Source: Gemmatimonadota bacterium
GTDB taxonomy: Bacteria > Latescibacterota > UBA2968 > UBA8231
Length of the DNA stretch: 10,300 nucleotides
NCBI GenBank assembly: GCA_026706505.1
Contig: JAPOYQ010000641.1
Location: 7,635-17,934, forward strand
Direction of reading: 5' to 3'
Part shown: positions 1 through 6,423 of the stretch, one piece after another
Numbering within the stretch: position 1 is the stretch's first letter
Layout of the letters: each line of letters starts with the position of its first letter
The notes under the pieces: generated by a model
What the model saw: only the letters and a program-made list of their open reading frames with translations
Databases searched by the model: none
Told to the model about the DNA's origin: nothing
Translations under genes and position numbers: made by a program

Positions 1-1
1 C

Positions 2-184
2 TTGCCCGCCGCCGCCATGCAGTTCCCGCTCGGAAACCCCCTCGTCGCGGCCATTATCCCCGGTGCGCTCACACCAGAGCATATCGAGACCAACGCACAG
101 CGGTTTCAGCACGAAATACCAACGGACCTCTGGGCCGAGCTAAAGGCGGAAGGACTGTTGCGGGAAGATGCGCCGACGCCGTAA
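2..184 (+). CDS. Aldo-keto reductase family protein, C-terminal fragment (5' end outside window)
   Basis: This is the last 60 residues of a gene that begins upstream of the window; the reading frame is open from base 2 and stops at TAA 182-184. The stretch with Q-F-P-L, then A-I-I-P-G, then E-H-I-E-x-N, and the end W-A-E-L-K-A-E-G-L-L-R, matches what I know of the C-terminus of D-threo-aldose 1-dehydrogenase / L-fucose dehydrogenase-type aldo-keto reductases. In that family this part forms the last barrel strand and the helix near the NADP-binding site. These are soluble cytoplasmic enzymes that oxidise or reduce sugars and aldehydes with NAD(P). The substrate cannot be inferred from this tail. 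It sits 27 bp upstream of the regulator gene on the same strand, so the two may be co-transcribed, but no functional link to the thioredoxin-fold cassette is visible. Confidence 0.7.
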   Translation: MPAAAMQFPLGNPLVAAIIPGALTPEHIETNAQRFQHEIPTDLWAELKAEGLLREDAPTP

Positions 185-211
185 GGAGTCCCAAAACTGG
201 ACGAGTCAACG

Positions 212-3200
212 ATGAACCACTCGGCCCCAAGCCAGAAGACATTCGGTCACATCCTCGGACAGCAATACACCGTCTTCGACGGGCTGGCTGGGATGTACGT
301 GGAAGCCATCTACCAAGACCGCCACGGCCTCCTCTGGATCGGCACAACCGACGGCGGCATAAGCCGCTTCGACGGAGCGCATTTTGACACCTTCGGCCTG
401 TCGGATGGGCTGCCCCATCTCTCCATAACAGCTATTGAAGAAGATGCGGACGGAAGGCTGTTATTCGGCACGTTCGGCGGTGGGATAGCAGCCTACGACG
501 GGCGCGGCTTTCAGGTGTACACCACCGAACACGGGCTACCTTCCAACGACATATTCGGCCTGCAACCCCAAGCCGACGGCTCGGTGCGAGTGCTGACCTC
601 AGCAGGAGTGGGCCGGTTCGTCGAAGGACGGTGTGTAGAGTGCATGACGGAACTAGCGGGTAAGCCCCTAGGACTGGTGTACGACATGGCGACCGACTCG
701 GCGGGTACGACGTGGCTGGCGACTCAGAGGCGCGGAGTCCTCAGCATGGATGGCCAGCGCATGAACACAGATTCAGATGATGAACATGACGCGACGCAGT
801 TGCAGTGGCCTTGGAATTTCGCTCAAGACACTGCTGGCAACCTGTGGATCGGTTTCCGCTACGTAGGCACAGAAGTCGTTGTAGGCCGCTACGAGCCCGC
901 GAGCCAACACTTCGAGACCATCCGCGCAGACGAGGAAGTTGAGGGGGCGGAAGTCGGAACGCGCCATGTGCGCGTGGACGACTGCGATCGGATCTGGCTG
1001 AGCCGCCGGGGGGTGGTAGTGTATGATGGAGAGAAATGGCATCCTTTCTCAGCCGGCTTGCCGGATGTTCAGTTTTCGGATACGCGCCTGACCTACGAGG
1101 ATAGCGAAGGAAATATTTGGGTGGGGCTGTGGGGTGGCGGGCTGATCTTTTGCGATCCAATCAGTATCCAGCTATACGACAAAAAAGACGGCCTGCCCGA
1201 CAACGAGGTTCGGCGTCTGAGAGAAGACCAAGAGGGCCGGATCTGGATTGGCACGACCGGAGGCTTGGCCTGCTTAGAGGACCACCGGATCCATCCGGTG
1301 GAGGTCGGTTATACCGTCTTATCTATGGTAGTAGATCGACAAGGGCAGGTTTGGAGCGTCGGCCCCGAGGGACAAATATTCAAGTCGGTAGGTAGAGAAA
1401 CCCAAGCGATCGCGGTGATCGCAGGGGGTGTGGAAATCAAGATGTTGTTCCAAGGCCGAGAAGGGCACTTACTCGCCTGCACTTCCGAGTGGCAACTAGG
1501 ACGGATCGAGGCAAATCGCTTCATTGCGATTGAGGATCTGCCGCCTCAGGGTTATAGAGCCGTGCTACAGGATCGAGAAGGCTCCTTTTGGCTCGGCCTC
1601 TATGGAATAAGGCCGGCTCTGTACAAATACAAGGATGGTCATCTCCGCGCGTGTGACATGGCTGGCATAGAGGCCGTCGGCTATGTGAATGCCTTGTGTG
1701 AGTACCAGGACGCGATTTGGATGGGAACCGCCCACGGCCTTTTTGCCGTTGACTACCAATCCAAAGAGGTGCGCCAATTTACAGTTGACCAAGGCGATCT
1801 GTCCGCCAACGGCATTCTGGCCTTGGTGGCCGACCCGCAGCAAGAATGTCTGTGGATTGGGACCTGCGGTGGGGGGGTGCTAAAATACGACGGTCGAACC
1901 TTCCAAAGCATTCGTCTCGGAAAGTCCGCTCTTGAGAATATCGTCGATGCCATTCTGCGCGATAGCCAAGGCCAACTGTGGTTCGGAACGCGGGCTGGTC
2001 TCATTGCTTATCAGCCTGGAGAAACGCCGCCTCGCATCCGCATCCGCCAAGTCGTAGCCGGGCGGACTTTCGACGAGCCCCAATCCGTGTCCTGCCCAGA
2101 TAGCACTCCCGAGATTCAGTTCCACTTCCAGGGCATCAGTTTCAGGAGTGGGGCCGAGCAGATGCGCTACAGCCATCGGCTCGTCGGCTACGGTCCAGCA
2201 GAAGAGTGGAGCGCGTTCGCGCCCGCCAATAAAGTGACGTACCAAGACGTGCCGGCCGGCCTGTTCCACTTTGAAGTGCGGACCATGGATCGGGATGGCT
2301 TGATGTCGGACGTAGCTCGCCTAGAGATGCGAGTGGTCCCCACTCGTCTCCGGCACCTAGAGCAAATGCTGCGGGTCTCGAATCAGGGTTTTCTCAGCCA
2401 GAGCCAAGCCATGGCACGGCTCCTCGAACAAGTCGAATCAATGGCCGAGACGGATATGACAGTGCTGGTGCTAGGCGAGACCGGGGTCGGCAAGGGAGTG
2501 CTGGCGCGGCTGCTCCACAACCTCAGTCCGCGCCAAGCAAATCCCTTTATACCGGTCAACTGCGGGGGCCTGTCCGCCGGCCTGATCGAAAGCGAACTGT
2601 TCGGCCACGAAAAGGGAGCCTTTACCAGCGCAAATGCGCAAAAGATCGGCTACTTTGAACGGGCCGATGGCGGCACCTTGTTCCTCGACGAGGTGGGCGA
2701 TTTGCCCTTAGACTCCCAACGGGCCTTGCTCCACATCCTAGAGGAGGGACACCTGACGCGCGTCGGCGGCGAGCAGTCCATCCCGGTGGACGTGCGGGTC
2801 GTCGCTGCAACCAACAAGGATTTGGAAGAGGCCATTCAGGCGGGGACGTTCCGCGAGGATCTGTTCTACCGCTTGAGCGTACTCTCCTTAATACTGCCGC
2901 CCCTGCGGGAGCGTCAGGAGGATATCCCGCTCTTGGCGGCGCATTTTGCCAGCCGGTGTGCCGAACAGTTAGGGCGGCCGACGCCGGTTTTGGGCGAGGA
3001 GGTGGTGGTGCATTTGCAGCAATATGCGTGGCCGGGGAATGTGCGCGAGTTGGAGCACGTAATTCAGCAGGCGGTCGTGTTGGGCGACAGAGATGTCATT
3101 CAGGTGGCGGATGTGCCGTTTCAGGCGGCCGAGGCGGAGCTTGTCCTGCCTGTTGAACAAGGGTTCGACTGGGGTGCTGAAGACGAGGACGAAAAGCAGC

Positions 3201-3343
3201 GCATTTTGGCGGCTCTCCAATCCACGAACTGGCGGATCTATGGCCCCCGAGGGGCGGCTCGATTGTTGGGCATGGGACCGGAGAAGCTGCGGTATCGAAT
3301 GCGCAAGCACGGGTTGCAACGGCCAGAGAAACCGTCGCCGTAA
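212..3343 (+). CDS. Beta-propeller-sensing sigma-54 activator (Reg_prop / Y_Y_Y / AAA+ / Fis-HTH), one-component
   Basis: A 1043-residue cytoplasmic enhancer-binding protein. Residues about 20-600 hold 14 propeller strands of the L-W-I-G-T-x-G-G type (first W42, last W590), enough for two 7-bladed propellers as in hybrid two-component sensors. Residues about 605-710 look like a Y_Y_Y domain (E-E-W-S, then V-P-A-G, then F-E-V-R-T-M-D-R-D-G). The sigma-54 AAA+ domain follows at about 725-955: Walker A GETGVGKG 755-762, sigma-54 contact loop GAFTSA 802-807 (usually GAFTGA; the key Thr is kept), Walker B L-F-L-D-E with D826/E827, and F-R-E-D-L-F-Y-R with candidate arginine fingers R881 and R887. 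A Fis-type HTH lies at about 993-1038. There is no signal peptide, membrane segment, receiver or kinase, so the propeller probably senses a soluble cytoplasmic ligand. The ATG at 212 has a modest GGACGAG ribosome site at 199-205. The sigma-54 promoter found downstream is its probable target. Confidence 0.93.
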   Translation: MNHSAPSQKTFGHILGQQYTVFDGLAGMYVEAIYQDRHGLLWIGTTDGGISRFDGAHFDTFGLSDGLPHLSITAIEEDADGRLLFGTFGGGIAAYDGRGFQVYTTEHGLPSNDIFGLQPQADGSVRVLTSAGVGRFVEGRCVECMTELAGKPLGLVYDMATDSAGTTWLATQRRGVLSMDGQRMNTDSDDEHDATQLQWPWNFAQDTAGNLWIGFRYVGTEVVVGRYEPASQHFETIRADEEVEGAEVGTRHVRVDDCDRIWLSRRGVVVYDGEKWHPFSAGLPDVQFSDTRLTYEDSEGNIWVGLWGGGLIFCDPISIQLYDKKDGLPDNEVRRLREDQEGRIWIGTTGGLACLEDHRIHPVEVGYTVLSMVVDRQGQVWSVGPEGQIFKSVGRETQAIAVIAGGVEIKMLFQGREGHLLACTSEWQLGRIEANRFIAIEDLPPQGYRAVLQDREGSFWLGLYGIRPALYKYKDGHLRACDMAGIEAVGYVNALCEYQDAIWMGTAHGLFAVDYQSKEVRQFTVDQGDLSANGILALVADPQQECLWIGTCGGGVLKYDGRTFQSIRLGKSALENIVDAILRDSQGQLWFGTRAGLIAYQPGETPPRIRIRQVVAGRTFDEPQSVSCPDSTPEIQFHFQGISFRSGAEQMRYSHRLVGYGPAEEWSAFAPANKVTYQDVPAGLFHFEVRTMDRDGLMSDVARLEMRVVPTRLRHLEQMLRVSNQGFLSQSQAMARLLEQVESMAETDMTVLVLGETGVGKGVLARLLHNLSPRQANPFIPVNCGGLSAGLIESELFGHEKGAFTSANAQKIGYFERADGGTLFLDEVGDLPLDSQRALLHILEEGHLTRVGGEQSIPVDVRVVAATNKDLEEAIQAGTFREDLFYRLSVLSLILPPLRERQEDIPLLAAHFASRCAEQLGRPTPVLGEEVVVHLQQYAWPGNVRELEHVIQQAVVLGDRDVIQVADVPFQAAEAELVLPVEQGFDWGAEDEDEKQRILAALQSTNWRIYGPRGAARLLGMGPEKLRYRMRKHGLQRPEKPSP

Positions 3344-3382
3344 GAGCCTGTGTGGAGATTACAGACTGACGCGTTCCTCCCC

Positions 3383-3411
3383 TTGTCATGCTGAGCACAG
3401 CGAAGCATCCC
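3383..3411. repeat. REP-like dispersed palindromic repeat
   Basis: The sequence TTGTCATGCTGAGCACAGCG followed by AAGCATCC has the imperfect palindrome ATGCT/AGCAT (3388-3392 with 3404-3408). It closely resembles the short GTCATxCTGAGCxxAGCGAAGxATC repeat that I recall as scattered through intergenic regions of many unrelated bacterial genomes. It is most likely a mobile, non-coding intergenic repeat. It lies 40 bp after the regulator stop codon and has no counterpart behind the mini-HTH gene, which fits a later insertion. A role in mRNA 3'-end stability is possible but not shown. Confidence 0.6.
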
Positions 3412-3476
3412 ATACCAAAGGGCCCAAGCGCGACATCTATTTTGGACTGAAGAAGCCACAGCCAATCTGTAAAAAT

Positions 3477-3533
3477 CGTTCAGAGTCGTTCAGAGTCGTT
3501 CAAAAATCGTTCAAAAATCGTTTATTTGAACGA
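3477..3533. promoter_or_regulatory. Phased CGTTCA repeat array with terminal dyad; candidate upstream activator sites
   Basis: Four direct copies begin with CGTTCA at 3477, 3487, 3497 and 3508, so the spacing is 10, 10 and 11 bp, about one helical turn. The first two units are CGTTCAGAGT and the next two CGTTCAAAAAT. The last unit also forms an inverted repeat with a downstream copy: TCGTTCAAA (3507-3515) and TTTGAACGA (3525-3533), with a 9-base spacer. The array ends about 130 bp before the -24 element of the sigma-54 promoter, within the usual range for enhancer sites of sigma-54 activators. Binding by the adjacent regulator is inferred from position and symmetry only. It could instead be a simple-sequence expansion. 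Confidence 0.5.
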
Positions 3534-3615
3534 AAAATCGTAGATCCGCTTTCAACGCCATCTAATGCCCGCCTCGTAGAGTAACATTTTTCCGCTATTT
3601 AACCCCATGTTTTTC

Positions 3616-3650
3616 AATCCTTTAGGGTAACTTCCTAAAGGATTTTTTAT
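3616..3650 (+). terminator. Strong intrinsic (rho-independent) terminator
   Basis: A perfect 11-bp stem, AATCCTTTAGG (3616-3626) with CCTAAAGGATT (3634-3644), encloses a 7-base loop and runs into a T tract at 3643-3648. There is no matching tract for the other strand, so it acts on + strand transcripts. It would end the regulator transcript about 270 bases after its stop codon and insulate the A-B array from read-through, making the array depend on the promoter just downstream. Confidence 0.9.
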
Positions 3651-3665
3651 TTTCGACTCTGATAT

Positions 3666-3681
3666 TGGCACAAAATGTGCA
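3666..3681 (+). promoter_or_regulatory. Predicted sigma-54 (-24/-12) promoter for the A1-B1 cassette
   Basis: TGGCACAAAATGTGCA matches the TGGCAC(N5)TTGC(A/T) consensus with one mismatch in the -12 box (GTGCA instead of TTGCA). The invariant GG (3667-3668) and GC (3679-3680) have the required spacing of 12. The predicted transcription start is near 3692. It lies between a terminator and the strong A1 ribosome site, downstream of a sigma-54 activator gene. A caution: GCACA-AAA-TGTGC inside it is a 13-bp palindrome, so an ordinary repressor operator is an alternative reading. Confidence 0.65.
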
Positions 3682-3695
3682 TTACGTCGATTCCC

Positions 3696-3746
3696 AAGAG
3701 CCGTAAAAACAGTTCACGCATTTTGGACGAGAGGCTCTTATAGAGC
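3696..3746 (+). promoter_or_regulatory. Leader element with mutually exclusive hairpins upstream of A1
   Basis: AAGAGCC (3696-3702) can pair with GGCTCTT (3733-3739) across a 30-base loop. The same GCTCT (3734-3738) can instead pair with AGAGC (3742-3746) over a 3-base loop. The two structures share a strand and cannot form together. If transcription starts near 3692, the element is the very 5' end of the mRNA. The block is repeated almost unchanged before A2 with all three pairing segments intact. No T tract follows, so transcript stability, processing or protein binding is more likely than simple termination. Confidence 0.5.
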
Positions 3747-3766
3747 AATAGACCGTCCACCAACTT

Positions 3767-3782
3767 CCCCGACCTGTCGGGG
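3767..3782 (+). promoter_or_regulatory. GC hairpin immediately upstream of A1 ribosome binding site
   Basis: CCCCGAC (3767-3773) and GTCGGGG (3776-3782) form a very stable stem, with at least 6 bp once the tight loop is opened. It ends 8 bases before the Shine-Dalgarno sequence AAGGAGG (3791-3797). It does not cover that site, but could stall or protect mRNA or influence ribosome loading. The leaders of A2 and A3 lack it and share a different short segment (CCCTAG followed by CTTAGC), so it is specific to the first cassette. Confidence 0.45.
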
Positions 3783-3803
3783 ATACCTCAAAGGAGGCTT
3801 CAG

Positions 3804-5174
3804 ATGAGTTCCCTTCGTTCGATGAAGTACCAAATCCTCGCGGCGGTAGCCCTGCTGCTCAGCGGCCCCTACATCACCGCAGCCGCAGATCCGACCGCTC
3901 AAGCCCAGTGGAGCGAGTCTATTCCCCTTGGCGACGACGACTCTCCTTTCGCCGGTCCAGGCGAACGTATAGAGGCATATATTGTCGATGGCTTGCTCCA
4001 CGTCCGCCGCCTCGACCAAAACGACAGTCCCCATTGGCACCTCATCCTCGCCGAAGCCGATCCAAATCAACCTCCTACTCTCGAACGACTCGGAGCCAAC
4101 ACCGCCATCGAAGTGCGCCACGCCAACGGCATGCACTTCGTCCGCGACACCTTTCAGGGTTTCCCCTCGCTAGCGGCCCACCGGCAACAACTGGCACCGG
4201 AGGCGTTCGCCAGCCTCGACACCACTGTCCGCCAGAACGGCATTGACCCGAGCGGATACGCCTACCGGGTGGGCGTGACTCCGGATAAGCTCCAAGAGAT
4301 ACCACTGGAGACGTTCGCCAGCGTTGACTCTACTACTCTGGCGGGTATGGTCCAACAACTGGGGCCGGAAGCATTCGCCAGCCTTGATACCGCCACTTTG
4401 GCTCTGATCAAAAAACGGGTACCAGAGGCGTTCGCCAGCTTCGACAGCGGCCTTGGCCTGAGTTCGCCCCCTCGGGTTTTGCAACGCGGCATCTTCAAAT
4501 GGGAGAAAGATGGGCAGCTCTGGGTAGCTTTGGGACCCAATAAGGATCATTGGGATACTCTCATCCGTCTGACGCCGACGCTGTTCGTGCCAGAAAAGCC
4601 GCGGCTTGGAGCTTTCGCCGACGGAGCTTTTTTGAACTGGGACGACGCCCACGTCTGGGACAGCAGCGGAATGCTGATAGCCAGCTATGCCTCCCCTTTC
4701 ATGCTGGACTTTAAGCAGCAACGCTACAAGTTGGTCCGGGGCGCCATACCTTTCAATATAGAGGCCCAACGCTGGATCAACCCCATCGAGCACGGCGACC
4801 GCATAGGCTGGTTCATAGGTAAAGTGGTGGTGCTGCATTTTTGGGCTACTTGGTCGCCCGAATCCGTTGAGCAACTCGCCCACTATGACGAGTTATACAA
4901 AAAGCACAAAGACGAGGGCCTAGTCGTCATCGCCATTCACAGTGCCGAAGGAGCCGACGATGTGGACGCCTTCGTCGCCGAACGCGGCTATACGTTGCCC
5001 ATTGCGGTAGATGAAGGCGCGAGCGCGCAACGCTACGGCATCTGGAATTTCCCCCAATCCGTCCTCCTCGACCGCGAGTGTCGGATAGCTTGGCTCAGCC
5101 AAGAGGGCGAAGCTCCGAGCCAGGACCAACTGAATTACCTGCTCGACGACACCGACAAGTTCCCGACTCATTAA
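3804..5174 (+). CDS. A1: exported pseudo-thioredoxin (WSPES) with PEAFASLD repeats
   Basis: A 456-residue exported protein. Residues 1-28 form a Sec signal peptide (positive start, A-L-L-L-S-G core, A-A-A-D-P cleavage region). An unrecognised N-terminal domain (about 45-130) is followed by PEAFASLD-type repeats at residues 132, 168, 188 and 207, a second unrecognised W-rich domain (about 225-325), and a C-terminal TlpA/redoxin-like thioredoxin fold (about 328-450). The fold has V-V-V-L-H-F-W-A-T-W at its active-site strand but S351-P-E-S354 where CxxC is expected, so it cannot do thiol-disulfide exchange. The cis-proline region (W-N-F-P-Q-S) is kept. C426 is the only cysteine in the whole protein. 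The ATG is set by AAGGAGG at 3791-3797, 6 bases upstream. It probably acts in the periplasm as a binding or scaffold partner of B1, which starts 29 bp later. Function is not known. Confidence 0.88.
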   Translation: MSSLRSMKYQILAAVALLLSGPYITAAADPTAQAQWSESIPLGDDDSPFAGPGERIEAYIVDGLLHVRRLDQNDSPHWHLILAEADPNQPPTLERLGANTAIEVRHANGMHFVRDTFQGFPSLAAHRQQLAPEAFASLDTTVRQNGIDPSGYAYRVGVTPDKLQEIPLETFASVDSTTLAGMVQQLGPEAFASLDTATLALIKKRVPEAFASFDSGLGLSSPPRVLQRGIFKWEKDGQLWVALGPNKDHWDTLIRLTPTLFVPEKPRLGAFADGAFLNWDDAHVWDSSGMLIASYASPFMLDFKQQRYKLVRGAIPFNIEAQRWINPIEHGDRIGWFIGKVVVLHFWATWSPESVEQLAHYDELYKKHKDEGLVVIAIHSAEGADDVDAFVAERGYTLPIAVDEGASAQRYGIWNFPQSVLLDRECRIAWLSQEGEAPSQDQLNYLLDDTDKFPTH

Positions 5175-5203
5175 CCCCTAGCCCATAGCGGAAGGATTTT
5201 ACC

Positions 5204-6319
5204 ATGACTTGTGCTAAAATTTTCTGCACCGGCCTCGTCGCCGGATTGATCGTCGCCGCCTCAGAAGCCGCTGCAACCTCTTGGCACCATTCGGAAGACC
5301 TACCGGCCTCAGTCGGCGGTTCCGTCCAAGCGCAACTGCGCGAAGGATGGCTACACGCTTGGCGCGTGGATGCCGAGGGTCAGGAACTGTGGCATACCAT
5401 CCTCGGCCGAGCGGATCAAGCGGGCCAAGTTGAAAAGACCAACCCCTTTACCGTGGTCGTCTCTCACCCAGACGGCCAGTCGCATGTTCAGGACGAGACT
5501 AATCGGAATCGCCTGTCGGGACACCGCCAAGCACTAGTAGGCGAGCCTTTCCCCGGCCTAGAAACCGCGGTCGGCGACTCGGTAGTCCAACTCCAATCCA
5601 CGTTTCGATCCGCCGAAAAGCCGTCCACGCACCTGACCCGCTGGCAGCGCGACCACTGGATCTGGGCCGGTTCGGGTCCTACCCAATCCCAGCTCCACAC
5701 CGTCATCCGCCTCGCCCCCATCCTAACGGTTCCCCAGCGCCAAACCTTGGAAAAACCCACGGCTGATCAGGCAATCCTCCAATGGGATCGCGCCGAATTC
5801 ACCGACGACGGCCAGACCTTTTCCGTCCGCTACATTAGCCCTAGAGAAAAGGAGGTCATGCACCAGCGGCACGCTGTGGAGAAGGGTGCCGTGCCCTTTG
5901 AAATTGACATTGAGCGCTGGCTACAGCCTGTCGCCGGTTACGAGGAGTCCCCCTTGAACAGTCTAGGGCAATTACAGGGCAAAGTAGTGCTGCTCGACTT
6001 TTGGGCTACGTGGTGCAATCCCTGCGTAGCAAAAATGCCCTATGTCGCCGAGATGTACGAGCGCTATCAGGATCAGGGCTTTATCGTCATTGGCCTGCAT
6101 GCGGCGTATATGGCCGACAATCTAGATGACTTTGTCGGCCAGCATGATTACGCGTTCCCCATTGCCCTCGACACAGGCGAGACCTACCGACGCTACGGTC
6201 TCGATCCAGGCGGACCTATACCCCACTACATCCTGATTGACCGGAATAACCGCATCGCCCTTGTGAACGACCTGCCTACTGAAGAGCAAATCAAGGCATT
6301 GCTGCAGGCCGACAACTAA
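5204..6319 (+). CDS. B1: exported TlpA-like thioredoxin-fold protein (WCNPC)
   Basis: A 371-residue exported protein. Residues 1-24 look like a Sec signal peptide; cysteines 3 and 8 lie inside it and do not form a lipobox. Two unrecognised domains resembling those of A1 precede a TlpA/redoxin-like thioredoxin domain (about 246-370) with L-L-D-F-W-A-T-W-C-N-P-C, active-site cysteines C271 and C274, and a cis-Pro region I-P-H-Y-I-L-I-D. These are the only cysteines in the mature protein, as expected of a dedicated periplasmic thiol oxidoreductase. Family members reduce or exchange disulfides, for example in cytochrome c maturation, but no cytochrome genes are nearby and the substrate is unknown. 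GAAGGA at 5191-5196 supports the ATG. It follows A1 by 29 bp and is surely co-transcribed with it. It lacks the PEAFASLD expansion, having one related H-R-Q-A-L-V-G-E-P-F-P-G-L-E segment. Confidence 0.9.
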   Translation: MTCAKIFCTGLVAGLIVAASEAAATSWHHSEDLPASVGGSVQAQLREGWLHAWRVDAEGQELWHTILGRADQAGQVEKTNPFTVVVSHPDGQSHVQDETNRNRLSGHRQALVGEPFPGLETAVGDSVVQLQSTFRSAEKPSTHLTRWQRDHWIWAGSGPTQSQLHTVIRLAPILTVPQRQTLEKPTADQAILQWDRAEFTDDGQTFSVRYISPREKEVMHQRHAVEKGAVPFEIDIERWLQPVAGYEESPLNSLGQLQGKVVLLDFWATWCNPCVAKMPYVAEMYERYQDQGFIVIGLHAAYMADNLDDFVGQHDYAFPIALDTGETYRRYGLDPGGPIPHYILIDRNNRIALVNDLPTEEQIKALLQADN

Positions 6320-6325
6320 ACTCCC

Positions 6326-6375
6326 AAGAGCCGTAAAAAAGTTCACGCATTTTGGACGAAGGGCTCTTCTAGAGC
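6326..6375 (+). promoter_or_regulatory. Second copy of the competing-hairpin leader, upstream of A2
   Basis: AAGAGCC (6326-6332) can pair with GGCTCTT (6362-6368), and GCTCT (6363-6367) can alternatively pair with AGAGC (6371-6375). The block is nearly identical to that before A1, including the loop with TTCACGCATTTTGGACGA, while the short hairpin loop varies (TCT here, TAT before A1). Here it sits in the 104-base gap between B1 and A2, with no sigma-54 promoter in front. It would therefore be an intercistronic structure in a long message, possibly for processing or differential stability. Confidence 0.5.
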
Positions 6376-6423
6376 AACAGACCGTCCAACAACCGTCCCT
6401 AGCCTTAGCAAAGGAGGCTTCAG

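Larger units (their letters stand above)
3344..3803. other. 460-bp non-coding regulatory interval between regulator and A1
   Basis: No credible gene lies here. In order it holds a REP-like palindrome (3383-3411), a phased CGTTCA repeat array with a terminal dyad (3477-3533), an A/T-rich stretch in which I see nothing specific (3541-3610), a strong intrinsic terminator (3616-3650), a sigma-54 promoter match (3666-3681), a leader with competing hairpins (3696-3746), a GC hairpin just before the ribosome site (3767-3782), and the ribosome site AAGGAGG (3791-3797). The first roughly 25 bases after the regulator stop, and the segment 3665-3695, both resemble the shorter gap between the mini-HTH gene and A3. 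Compared with that gap, about 290 bp containing the palindrome, the repeat array and the terminator are extra here. Confidence 0.85.

Noticed and set aside
212..3343. Hybrid two-component sensor kinase
   Set aside because: The propeller and Y_Y_Y sensor suggests it, but the C-terminal half has Walker A/B, GAFTSA and HTH motifs and no histidine kinase or receiver motifs.
3477..3518. Short tandem repeats resembling a CRISPR array
   Set aside because: Units are only 10-11 bp with no unique spacers and no cas genes nearby.
3093..3584. Forward open frame overlapping the end of the regulator and running into the intergenic region
   Set aside because: Out of frame with the HTH, runs through the REP-like palindrome and the CGTTCA array, with no domain or ribosome site.
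3344..3803. Insertion sequence remnant in the large intergenic region
   Set aside because: No transposase fragment, terminal inverted repeats or target duplication could be seen.
3738..4136. Minus-strand open frame opposite the A1 start, with a similar one at 6343-6795
   Set aside because: The two resemble each other only because A1 and A2 are conserved on the other strand; no ribosome site or recognisable domain, and they lie over real signal peptide and leader sequence.
4170..4883. Long minus-strand open frame (237 codons) inside A1
   Set aside because: Antisense shadow of the repeat and W-rich region; A1 has a clear start, signal peptide and fold.
5204..5280. Lipoprotein signal in B1 (cysteines 3 and 8)
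   Set aside because: The residues before C8 (K-I-F) do not make a lipobox, and the cysteines precede the hydrophobic core.
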